From Ignavibacteriota bacterium (GTDB lineage Bacteria > Bacteroidota > Ignavibacteria > UBA10030 > SZUA-254), in assembly GCA_016212665.1 (NCBI GenBank), contig JACREZ010000008.1, positions 1 to 64,000 on the forward strand: a stretch of 64,000 bases of DNA, in the 5' to 3' direction. Shown in pieces: positions 27,133-35,169 of this stretch. The notes under the pieces were generated by a model that searched no databases, was not told the origin of the DNA, and saw nothing but the letters and a program-made list of their open reading frames with translations. A program made the position numbers and the translations under genes. Position 1 is the stretch's first letter. Each line of letters starts with the position of its first letter.

Positions 27133-28481
27133 AAGTCCAAACAAAATACATTTGTCAGGCGTGTGGTTACGAATCGCCGCGCTGGATAGGGAAATGTCCC
27201 AATTGTTCACAATGGAATACGTTTCAGGAAGAAGTCGCTCAGAAAGTTTCTGCAAGGAAAACAGTCAAGCAAACTCAATTGCAAGCCGTTCCGTTGGATG
27301 AAATCATTATTGATGAAGGACAACGGATACAAACATCGAACTCGGAGTTTGACCGCGTGCTTGGCGGTGGAATTGTTCTTGGCTCGGTGATTTTGTTAGG
27401 CGGTGACCCGGGCGTGGGTAAATCAACATTGATGATGCAACTTGCAGGTCAACTTCAAAATTATGTTGTACTATATATTTCGGGTGAAGAATCGGCTAAG
27501 CAAATTAAACTTCGTGCTGAACGGCTTGGGATGAAGGGACAAAAGAAATTGCTGCTTTTCACTGAGACGAACATAGACGTCATCAACGAGGTGATTGAAC
27601 AATCACCTCCCGACATTCTGATTGTTGATTCAATCCAAACAATGTATCGTCCCTTATTTGAAAGCACCCCGGGAAGTTTAGGACAAATCCGTGAGTGTAC
27701 GTCTGCCTTTGTGAAGATAGCAAAGACGAAATCCATTCCCGTTTTTCTTATCGGACATGTTACGAAAGAGGGAGTGATTGCCGGACCAAAAGTGATTGAG
27801 CACATGGTTGACACAGTTCTTCAGTTTGAAGGTGAACGGCATTACAGTTATCGAATCTTGCGGGCATTAAAAAATCGTTTCGGCTCGACGAATGAAATCG
27901 GAGTGTTTGAAATGCGGGAATCGGGTCTGACAGAAGTACCGAATCCGTCAGAAGTATTTTTATCTGAGCGGGCATCGGGAACTTCCGGTTCGACGGTGGT
28001 TGCAAGCATCGAAGGCACGCGCCCGATTTTGGTTGAAGTGCAGGCGCTTGTTACACCAACGAGTTATGGAACGCCTCAACGTAACGCTACAGGATTTGAT
28101 TTGCGTCGGCTTGCACTGCTTATCGCCGTGTTGGAGAAACGCGTTGGTGTTTTACTCGGTGGCTCGGATGTGTTTGTGAACATCGCGGGCGGATTACGGA
28201 TAGATGAACCGGCAATTGATTTGGGAGTCGCGGTTTCCATTGTTTCAAGTTTGCGCGATAAAACGATTGATTCTCAGAGCGCAGTTGTTGGAGAAATCGG
28301 GTTGAGCGGTGAAGTGCGAACAGTCAGTCAATTGGAGAAACGAATCCAGGAAGCGGCAAAGTTAGGCTTCAAGAGAATCGTTGTTCCGCAAAACGGAATG
28401 AAAGGCGTTCTGAAAAATCTCGACATCGAAATTATCGGAGTAGAGAGAGTGGAAGAAGCCGTTGATGTTTTGTTGAAGTAG
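27129..28481 (+). CDS. radA: DNA repair protein RadA
   Basis: A 450-residue branch-migration helicase-like protein involved in recombination. The N-terminal zinc finger is CQACG-CPNC (Cys 9, 12, 23, 26). Walker A is GGDPGVGKSTLMM, the RadA-specific KNRFG motif is ALKNRFGSTNEIGVFEM, and the Lon-like domain follows with NATGFDLRRLALLIAVLEKR. The start is placed at ATG 27,129, just inside the end of nadK, because the zinc finger begins nine residues downstream. Confidence 0.95.
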   Translation: MKVQTKYICQACGYESPRWIGKCPNCSQWNTFQEEVAQKVSARKTVKQTQLQAVPLDEIIIDEGQRIQTSNSEFDRVLGGGIVLGSVILLGGDPGVGKSTLMMQLAGQLQNYVVLYISGEESAKQIKLRAERLGMKGQKKLLLFTETNIDVINEVIEQSPPDILIVDSIQTMYRPLFESTPGSLGQIRECTSAFVKIAKTKSIPVFLIGHVTKEGVIAGPKVIEHMVDTVLQFEGERHYSYRILRALKNRFGSTNEIGVFEMRESGLTEVPNPSEVFLSERASGTSGSTVVASIEGTRPILVEVQALVTPTSYGTPQRNATGFDLRRLALLIAVLEKRVGVLLGGSDVFVNIAGGLRIDEPAIDLGVAVSIVSSLRDKTIDSQSAVVGEIGLSGEVRTVSQLEKRIQEAAKLGFKRIVVPQNGMKGVLKNLDIEIIGVERVEEAVDVLLK

Positions 28482-28505
28482 AATTCATTCCAAAAACAAT
28501 TCATT

Positions 28506-29096
28506 ATGCATAAACTTCTTCTTGCAACGCGCAATAAGGGCAAACTGATAGAAATCTCTGCATTGCTTTCCGGGCTTCCGTTTGAGATACATTCAGTCTT
28601 GGAATTTCCGAACATTCCTGAAGTTGTGGAAGATGGAGAAACGCTTGAAGCAAATGCCTTGAAGAAAGCACGGGAGGTTTTCATGGCATCAAACATTCCT
28701 ACTATCGCAGACGATTCCGGCTTGGAAGTGTATTCTTTGAATATGATGCCCGGAGTTATCTCGGCACGTTACGCGGGAGAAAATATTACCTATGCAGAAA
28801 ACAATCAAAAATTATTCAACGAACTGAAGAACACCCCGCCCGAACTTCGGAAGGCAAGATTCAGATGCGTGATTGCATATATCTCTCCAACGGAGGAACG
28901 ACTCTTCGAAGGAGTTTGTGAAGGAAGTATACTCGAGGAGGAACGGGGCAAGAATGGATTCGGCTATGACCCGCTTTTCGTTCCAAGTGGCTTCTCAGAA
29001 ACTTTTGCCGAACTCACATTGGAGACAAAAAACAAAATCAGTCATCGTGCTCAGGCATTGATGCAATTGAAAAAACACCTTTCCTGTATCAAATAG
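28506..29096 (+). CDS. rdgB: XTP/dITP diphosphatase (RdgB/HAM1)
   Basis: A 196-residue house-cleaning enzyme that hydrolyses dITP, XTP and dITP-like nucleotides. The start LLLATRNKGKLIEISALL, the ADDSGLEVYSLNMMPGVISARYAG motif and NGFGYDPLFVP are family marks. Length is standard. It lies 25 bases after radA, likely in the same transcript. Confidence 0.95.
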   Translation: MHKLLLATRNKGKLIEISALLSGLPFEIHSVLEFPNIPEVVEDGETLEANALKKAREVFMASNIPTIADDSGLEVYSLNMMPGVISARYAGENITYAENNQKLFNELKNTPPELRKARFRCVIAYISPTEERLFEGVCEGSILEEERGKNGFGYDPLFVPSGFSETFAELTLETKNKISHRAQALMQLKKHLSCIK

Positions 29097-29150
29097 AGTA
29101 ATATTCCTCCAATCATCGCTAATGGTTCACAAATTTGTCTATCCGCTCTG

Positions 29151-30035
29151 ATGTTGTTATTTTATCCGACATTTTTGACGAACAGAATGAGCTTCCTGAA
29201 AATTTTCAAGCAAGCAAAATTAGATTACTCATGGAAATACGAAACGAACGGGGTTCTGTGGCGATTGCTACCGACGACGAATCATTTATTTGTCGGTGAA
29301 GACAGAAATCTTGAAACGAAGCAAGTTACATTCTTTTGTCTCGATGCAAGGAACGGAAAAGTTCTATGGAATAATCTCTCGTTCACCGAACCATGGTGGA
29401 TGAGCATTGAAAGCGTCTCCAACAACATCTTATTTTTGCATGAGTTTGCAACGCCTGATATGCCAGACCACAAAAAGATTTATGCTATTCAAATTGACAC
29501 GGCACAAATACTGTGGATGAACGATGAACTGCAATTTCATTTTGCGGATGGACAGCACGTTTATGGTTCCAAGAGCGGATTTGAATCAAGACAATATTTT
29601 CGTCTTGATAGTTCAAACGGAACGGTCCTTGAAGAAGTAAGCGCACTTGAATTTCAACAACTTCAAACGAAAACGTTTGGACCGACTGCAACAGAAATTA
29701 CTTTTTTGCAGGAAGTGGAAGATGTCGAAACGCTGAAAAAGAATTATCAGAAGTTACCATCAAAGATTCTGAAGAATCCTCAACCGATGGAATGGTGCGA
29801 ACGGAATGGAAGACTGCTTCTATCGTACTATAGTCCGGTTCAGGAAAAAGGTAACAGCAATATGTCGCTTCAGCAACATATTATCATTGCAGATAGAGAG
29901 GGTCGGCTTCTCTATCAGGACATAGTAAACGAACAGCTGAGGATTCCGCTTCCGGATTCTGTTATGGAAATGCATGGGATTGTTTACTATATCAAAAACA
30001 AAAAATGTCTCATCGCAGTTAGAGCGATTGAATAA
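29151..30035 (+). CDS. DUF4905 protein (WD/PQQ-like)
   Basis: This 294-residue protein (or 282 if started at ATG 29,187) contains several beta-propeller-like repeats, such as CLDARNGKVLWNNL, AIQIDTAQILWMND and RLDSSNGTVLEEV. This is the pattern of DUF4905 proteins of Bacteroidota and related groups. There is no signal peptide, so it is probably cytoplasmic. Function is unknown. It has no clear partner among its neighbours. Confidence 0.7.
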   Translation: MLLFYPTFLTNRMSFLKIFKQAKLDYSWKYETNGVLWRLLPTTNHLFVGEDRNLETKQVTFFCLDARNGKVLWNNLSFTEPWWMSIESVSNNILFLHEFATPDMPDHKKIYAIQIDTAQILWMNDELQFHFADGQHVYGSKSGFESRQYFRLDSSNGTVLEEVSALEFQQLQTKTFGPTATEITFLQEVEDVETLKKNYQKLPSKILKNPQPMEWCERNGRLLLSYYSPVQEKGNSNMSLQQHIIIADREGRLLYQDIVNEQLRIPLPDSVMEMHGIVYYIKNKKCLIAVRAIE

Positions 30036-30092
30036 CGTGTGGAATAATATAGGGCAACTAATTTATTATCACCATCATATTGTTTGATACCT

Positions 30093-30998
30093 ATGACTAC
30101 GATACGAATTAAGCACATTGATACATTCACAAAAACTCCGCATAACGGAAACCCCGCGGCTGTTGTTCTTGATGCCGAGGGGTTGACAGATACTCAAATG
30201 GCATCTGTTGCGAGGGAAATGAATCTGGCAGAAACCGCGTTCATCTTGCAACCAAAACATAAGAATGCGGATGTGAAAATCCGTTGGTTTACTCCGCTTG
30301 GTGAATTAACCATGAGTGGACATGCGACGATTGCCGCACTCTATGCTCTTGCAGAGGAGAATCTCTTCGGTATGAATAAGCCGGGGAAGCATCGTTTATC
30401 TGTTGAAACGAACGATGGAGTTCTTCCGGCAATAATCGAAAAAAATCAGGATTCAATTTATGTTTCCGTACGCTTCGCCCCACCGGACTATGAAAAAGCC
30501 GGTCAATATAAAGTTGACCTCATCCGGCTTCTGAATATTTCTGTTGGCGAGTTCGACCAGTTCCTGACAATTCAGCGAAACGGTTTTTTGTTTGCACCCC
30601 TCAGAAGGCTTCATACCTTATTCAACCTGAAACCCAATATTGATGCAATCAATTCTTTCCTGAGTAAAAGAGATTTTGAAGGATTGTGTGTTTTCACCAC
30701 CGAAACAATAGAGAGAAAATCGTTAATTCATTCACGGGTTTTTGCTCCGCACGTCGGTATTGATGAAGACCCGGTCACCGGCTTTACACACTGTTCACTC
30801 GCACTATATTTGCACGAAAAAGAATTGATTCCCAACAAGAACGGGCGTTATATTTTTCAGGCGGAACAAGGCGATGTTGTAGGGAGAAAGGGAAGGTTGG
30901 ATGTTGAAGTTGTAACCGAAGAAAACCAACCGACCGGAGTTATCATCGGCGGATATGCAATCACTGTGCTTGAAGGCGAATTACGTCTTCCCGACTAA
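30093..30998 (+). CDS. PhzF-family isomerase
   Basis: A 301-residue enzyme of the PhzF/diaminopimelate-epimerase fold, starting at ATG 30,093. Motifs are DTFTKTPHNGNPAAVVLDAEG, MNLAETAFIL with the catalytic Glu, RWFTPLGELTMSGHATIAAL and EDPVTGFTHCSLALYL. These proteins isomerise small metabolites; the actual substrate is unknown in most genomes. There is no phenazine cluster nearby. Confidence 0.9.
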   Translation: MTTIRIKHIDTFTKTPHNGNPAAVVLDAEGLTDTQMASVAREMNLAETAFILQPKHKNADVKIRWFTPLGELTMSGHATIAALYALAEENLFGMNKPGKHRLSVETNDGVLPAIIEKNQDSIYVSVRFAPPDYEKAGQYKVDLIRLLNISVGEFDQFLTIQRNGFLFAPLRRLHTLFNLKPNIDAINSFLSKRDFEGLCVFTTETIERKSLIHSRVFAPHVGIDEDPVTGFTHCSLALYLHEKELIPNKNGRYIFQAEQGDVVGRKGRLDVEVVTEENQPTGVIIGGYAITVLEGELRLPD

Positions 30999-31017
30999 AC
31001 ATTAATTGATAGTAGTT

Positions 31018-33051
31018 ATGACCTTACAGCCTGTAATTTTTGCTATTGTACTTCTCGCTTCATTCATCAACTTCGGACTGAGTGTCCGCAGGCTGATTAC
31101 TTTTTTAAACATCGGGAAACCGGAAGCACGGAACGATAACCCGAAAAAAAGAATCAGCAATGTTCTCGCCATTGCGTTCGGACATACGAAACTTCTGCGT
31201 GAACCGCTTGCCGGGGTGATGCACTTCTTTATCTTCTGGGGCTTTGTCATTCTTCTCCTCGCCATTCTCGAATCTATCGGCGAAGGATTTTTCCCTGGGT
31301 TCTCTTTTTCATTTCTCGGAATACTTTACAAACCGTTAGTTTTTCTTCAGGATATTGTTGGCGGCTTGGTAATTATTTCCATTGGAATTGCCTTGTATCG
31401 AAGATATATCTCGAAACCGAAACGGTTGGATGTAACCGGACATGCACAATTCGATGCGACATTAATTTTGATGATGATATTAATGATAATGCTTTCAATG
31501 TTCGGGCAAAATGCAGTACGCATCGGTTTGGGAATAGATGAAGGGAATAGCGCAAGAGTAATTTCCGCCTCGTTATCTTCGCTGTTTGCAGGAACTTCGG
31601 AAGGAGGGAGAGAAGTGTGGTTTACGATGTTCTGGTGGATACACATGGGATTCGTGCTTGGGTTTATGAACTATCTCCCGAACTCGAAACATCTCCATAT
31701 TATGTCTTCGATTCCGAATGTGTACTTTGCAAAACACGAACCGCGCGGAACGCTCAAAACGCTTAATCTCGCTGATGAGACTCTTACAAAGTTCGGCGCG
31801 TCCGATGTAGAAGATTTTACATGGAAACAACTTCTCGATGGGTACGCTTGTACCGAGTGCGGACGATGCACTGACTCGTGCCCCGCGAACATCACCGGCA
31901 AACCGCTTTCTCCAAAGAAAATCATTGTTGATATCCGCCACCGCCTGATGGAAAAGGCGCCATTACTAATTAACAACTCACGACTCACGACTCACGGCTC
32001 ACAAACCTCAAACCCCGAACCTCAAACCGGGTTACTTACAAAACAACTTGTTGACAACTACATAACAGAGGACGAACTCTGGGCGTGTACAAGTTGCATG
32101 GCGTGTGTTCAGGAATGTCCCGTGCAGATTGAACATGTAGATTCAATTGTTGATATGCGACGGTATCTTGTGTTGAATGAATCCCGCTTTCCGAAAGAAT
32201 TACAGACGACGTTCACGAATCTCGAACGGAACTTCACTCCGTGGGCGTTCAGCCATGCTTCGCGGGCGGATTGGGCGGAGGGATTGAACATTCCCCGAAT
32301 GTCGGAGAAACCGAACGCCGAATATTTGTTCTGGGTCGGATGTGCGGGCTCGTACGATGCACGATATAAAAAAGTAACACAAGCATTTGCCGAATTAATG
32401 CGCATTGCAAACATTGATTTTGCTATTCTCGGCACAGAAGAAAAATGTAACGGCGACCCAGCTCGCAGAGCAGGGAACGAATATTTAGCGCAGACGCTGA
32501 TGATGGATAATCTGACGACATTGAATAACTACAACGTCAAAAAGATTGTTACAACCTGCCCGCATTGTTTCAATGTATTCAAGAACGAATACCCGCAACT
32601 CGGAGGGAAGTATGAAGTTGTTCACCATACCGATTTTATTCAGAACCTGATTACTACGGGAAAACTCAAACTCTCGAACGAGAACCGAGCGAAGATAACA
32701 TATCATGATTCGTGCTATCTCGGAAGATATAATCAAGTGTATGATTCGCCCCGTGAAACACTGAGAACAATTCCGGGAGTCGAACTTGTTGAGATGAACC
32801 GCACGCGTGACAAAGGGTTCTGTTGCGGCGCAGGAGGCGCTAGAATGTTTATGGAAGAAACCACAGGCAAGCGTGTCAACATCGAACGAACAGAAGAAGC
32901 CCTAACACTCAAGCCCGATGTCATTGGAACCGCCTGCCCCTTCTGTATGACAATGATGACAGATGGTGTGAAGGACAAAGAAGCCTCAGACAACGTACAA
33001 GTGAAGGATATTGCAGAGTTAGTGCTGGAAGCAATCAATTCCTCTCATTAA
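31018..33051 (+). CDS. Membrane Fe-S oxidoreductase (HdrD/GlpC-like)
   Basis: A 677-residue membrane protein with about five N-terminal spans like NarI/HdrE (residues ~1-240). Two 4Fe-4S motifs follow, CTECGRCTDSCP and CTSCMACVQECP. C-terminal CCG-type domains contain TTCPHCFNVFKNEYP and GFCCGAGGARMFMEE. It probably moves electrons between a cytoplasmic donor and the quinone pool. Between the two ferredoxin motifs sits an odd low-complexity stretch (NNSRLTTHGSQTSNPEPQTG) that looks repeat-derived. The start ATG at 31,018 is preferred over TTG at 31,006. Confidence 0.85.
   Translation: MTLQPVIFAIVLLASFINFGLSVRRLITFLNIGKPEARNDNPKKRISNVLAIAFGHTKLLREPLAGVMHFFIFWGFVILLLAILESIGEGFFPGFSFSFLGILYKPLVFLQDIVGGLVIISIGIALYRRYISKPKRLDVTGHAQFDATLILMMILMIMLSMFGQNAVRIGLGIDEGNSARVISASLSSLFAGTSEGGREVWFTMFWWIHMGFVLGFMNYLPNSKHLHIMSSIPNVYFAKHEPRGTLKTLNLADETLTKFGASDVEDFTWKQLLDGYACTECGRCTDSCPANITGKPLSPKKIIVDIRHRLMEKAPLLINNSRLTTHGSQTSNPEPQTGLLTKQLVDNYITEDELWACTSCMACVQECPVQIEHVDSIVDMRRYLVLNESRFPKELQTTFTNLERNFTPWAFSHASRADWAEGLNIPRMSEKPNAEYLFWVGCAGSYDARYKKVTQAFAELMRIANIDFAILGTEEKCNGDPARRAGNEYLAQTLMMDNLTTLNNYNVKKIVTTCPHCFNVFKNEYPQLGGKYEVVHHTDFIQNLITTGKLKLSNENRAKITYHDSCYLGRYNQVYDSPRETLRTIPGVELVEMNRTRDKGFCCGAGGARMFMEETTGKRVNIERTEEALTLKPDVIGTACPFCMTMMTDGVKDKEASDNVQVKDIAELVLEAINSSH
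31966..32032. repeat. Repeat-derived in-frame insertion in the Fe-S gene
   Basis: Here the DNA repeats ACTCACG three times (AACTCACGACTCACGACTC) and then carries CCTCAAACCCCGAACCTCAAA. The same kind of words fill the spacer near 44,190. The frame stays open and encodes a Ser/Thr/Pro-rich loop between the two 4Fe-4S motifs. Confidence 0.6.
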
Positions 33052-33175
33052 ATTTATTAGTTGAGCCTGTCCGTGAATGGATTTTATCACTCAAAACTAG
33101 CTTTGCTTTTCGCTTAGAATATTTCTACTTTTTCAAGCGCACAGACATGTAGAACAAAAAATATAAGAAGAAGTT

Positions 33176-33559
33176 ATGGGAATGTTTCAAAAAAAAATTA
33201 AAGTCTCAAACAGCAATAATCCCGATGAAAACTTTGAGGCTGATTTTTGGATAGATACAGGAGCATTGTATTCATTCATACCGGAAGATTATTTGAAAAG
33301 GATACATGTAGAGCCGATTGGAAAACGAAATTTGATTCTTGCAGATGGACGGCAAGACCTTAGATTATTTGGCTTTTGTACCTTTGAAATAGAATCGTTG
33401 GAAGGAAAAATTCCCTGCCCTGTTATTTTTGGACCACCCAATTCACTTTTTCTTCTTGGTGCAACAGCATTAGAAAACTTTGGGGTAGATGTTGATCCGG
33501 TTCAGAAGAAACTGAAACCGATGTTGTCGGTGATTGGCGGATTTTTAGCATCGGCATAA
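33176..33559 (+). CDS. Retropepsin-like aspartyl protease
   Basis: This 127-residue protein has the single active-site motif of retroviral-type proteases, WIDTGALYSFIP (DTG), followed by the LILADGRQDLRLFG flap region. The C-terminal LGATALENFGVDVDPVQKKL matches the ending of clan AA bacterial proteins. It would work as a homodimer. It has no signal peptide. It lies alone between the Fe-S oxidoreductase and an accessory patch, and its role is unknown. Confidence 0.75.
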   Translation: MGMFQKKIKVSNSNNPDENFEADFWIDTGALYSFIPEDYLKRIHVEPIGKRNLILADGRQDLRLFGFCTFEIESLEGKIPCPVIFGPPNSLFLLGATALENFGVDVDPVQKKLKPMLSVIGGFLASA

Positions 33560-33618
33560 TTCGTGGTTTGCATTGATACATTCCAATGCTGAATACTTGA
33601 TAGGGAAGTGGAAACAAG

Positions 33619-33786
33619 ATGAACATCTATAATCTCGATGAAAACTTTGAGTCTCACTGCGGCGTTGATGGTACCACCGCTCCCGAATTAATCAAAGCCG
33701 GTGCGAATGTGTTAGTGGAAGAGAATGCGATATTCTCTCAGAAGAATATTACGCAGGCGGTGAGGAAATTGAAGAATGTTCAATAG
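33619..33786 (+). pseudogene. Fragment of ribulose-phosphate 3-epimerase
   Basis: The 55-residue frame has a tail that reads like the C-terminal end of Rpe: VDGTTAPELIKAGANVLVEE, then NAIFSQKNITQAVRKLK. In a full enzyme the catalytic Asp stands in the 'VDGG' region and about 165 residues precede it; none of that is here. An ATG happens to open the frame. It is most likely a piece of a duplicated or imported rpe gene, now without activity. Confidence 0.7.
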
Positions 33787-33857
33787 CGAAATTACTCTTT
33801 AAAGTTCTTCTTTATTTGATATTAATTGTTCATTTTTTAACTTAACTTGAATTAAAC

Positions 33858-34118
33858 TTGAAGCCTATTCGATTTTCGCTCCATGCTGAAGAACGACTTG
33901 CTGCTCGCAAGTTACGACACAGCACTATTGAACAAGTCGTTCGAAATCCTGAACAAATTGTTCCCGATGAGGATGATATCAACAGGCAAATACATCAATC
34001 GCTCATCGAAGAGAGCGGAAAACAAAAATTGCTTCGAGTCATTGTCGAAGAGGACTCTTCAGAAATTGTTGTTATTACAGTTTATAGTACTTCACAAATT
34101 ACACGATATTGGAAATAA
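33858..34118 (+). CDS. DUF4258 protein, probable toxin partner
   Basis: An 86-residue protein that matches DUF4258. It starts FSLHAEERLAARKLRHSTIEQVV, runs through NPEQIVPDEDDINRQIHQS and ends VITVYSTSQITRYWK. The start is a TTG at 33,858. Proteins of this family resemble RelE-like toxins and commonly sit next to DUF2283 genes, as here. The pair is separated by only two bases. Confidence 0.75.
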   Translation: MKPIRFSLHAEERLAARKLRHSTIEQVVRNPEQIVPDEDDINRQIHQSLIEESGKQKLLRVIVEEDSSEIVVITVYSTSQITRYWK

Positions 34119-34120
34119 TT

Positions 34121-34330
34121 ATGGATATAAAATACGACAAGGAAACAGATAGTCTTTCGATTGTTTTTTTAGAAAATACAATTGAAGATTCGGATGAAAT
34201 TAGAGCCGGAGTTATCGCCGACTTTGATAAAGATGGCTCTCTCGTCTCCATCGAAATATTGAATGCCTCGAAGAAAGTAGGAAGGCTAAACGAAATAGGA
34301 TTTAATAAGAAGGTGCTACAAGTTGCATAA
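34121..34330 (+). CDS. DUF2283 protein, probable antitoxin partner
   Basis: This 69-residue protein has the DUF2283 pattern: MDIKYDKETDSLSIVFLEN, then EIRAGVIADFDKDGSLVSIEILNAS. The start ATG at 34,121 lies two bases after the stop of the DUF4258 gene. The pair recurs in many bacteria and is suspected to be a toxin-antitoxin unit; this is not proven. Confidence 0.75.
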   Translation: MDIKYDKETDSLSIVFLENTIEDSDEIRAGVIADFDKDGSLVSIEILNASKKVGRLNEIGFNKKVLQVA

Positions 34331-34455
34331 CTTCATACCTGCTTCAATACATTAAATGCGGCAGGGAAAATTAAACACAACAATAATACAAATAACTCCA
34401 TTATTTTAATGGTTAAATAGATTCGGTTATCAGATAAAACCGATGAGGACGTAAT

Positions 34456-35169
34456 ATGAGTAAACAAAAAAACATGCGTAATACAGAACATGAAAAACGT
34501 AATGTTCAAGAAACCCGTGTTTCGAATTTCCAGTATTCAAGTTTTATAAGTTATAGGCGAAATGACGGCGATGAAGTATTTATGAAAAAATTTAAGGATA
34601 TCATTGCATCGGAAGCCTTTAAAGTTACAAATATTAAAAATGTATTTTTTGATGAAAATTCAATTCAATGGGGGAATGAATTTGATGAGAAGATTTATGA
34701 TGGAATAGTCGCCTGCTATTTTTTTATCCCGTTTTATCATAACACTTATTTACATGAAGATAACCTTTGGTGCGCGAAGGAACTGTATCGAGCCATTGAA
34801 GTGGAAAAAAAGATACGCGATAATCATGAAAAGGGTTATTGTTTTATTCTTCCAATCATATATCGAGGCTCGGCAAGTGCATTTCCAACGTGTATCGGGA
34901 ATAAAAATGCAAAAGAGATAAAACTTCTAAGGCACATTGTGTTAAGTAATAAATCAAGTGCTGCATTAGAACAATTTAAAGATGATATCTATGAAATATT
35001 TTTGCAGAATTTTAAATTGTTAACAGCGGATGTAAGTTTCACAGAATTGTGTGCCGATATACCTATTCCTACAGATGATGAAATAAAAGCATGGATAAGA
35101 GAGCAAAAAGAACAACAAAGAGTAACTGAATCCAATAACCCGCCAAGAATGAAGAAAAATGAATATTAA
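34456..35169 (+). CDS. TIR-domain protein
   Basis: A 237-residue protein. The TIR domain starts with SSFISYRRNDGDEVFMKKFKD near residue 30, has VFFDENSIQWGNEFDEKI as the BB-loop region and carries the conserved WCAKELYRAIE with the Glu position used by NADase TIR domains. The C-terminal ~70 residues are helical and charged. It overlaps the next gene, a KGGVGR-type ATPase with TPRs, by 11 bases. The pair is likely a signalling or defence unit in which the ATPase/TPR protein controls the TIR domain (inference). Confidence 0.85.
   Translation: MSKQKNMRNTEHEKRNVQETRVSNFQYSSFISYRRNDGDEVFMKKFKDIIASEAFKVTNIKNVFFDENSIQWGNEFDEKIYDGIVACYFFIPFYHNTYLHEDNLWCAKELYRAIEVEKKIRDNHEKGYCFILPIIYRGSASAFPTCIGNKNAKEIKLLRHIVLSNKSSAALEQFKDDIYEIFLQNFKLLTADVSFTELCADIPIPTDDEIKAWIREQKEQQRVTESNNPPRMKKNEY

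Noticed and set aside
34331-34455. Dyad CGGTTATCAGATAAAACCG as an operator of the TIR gene
   Set aside because: The symmetry is imperfect and short, and no regulator is encoded nearby; it may be chance in AT-rich DNA.
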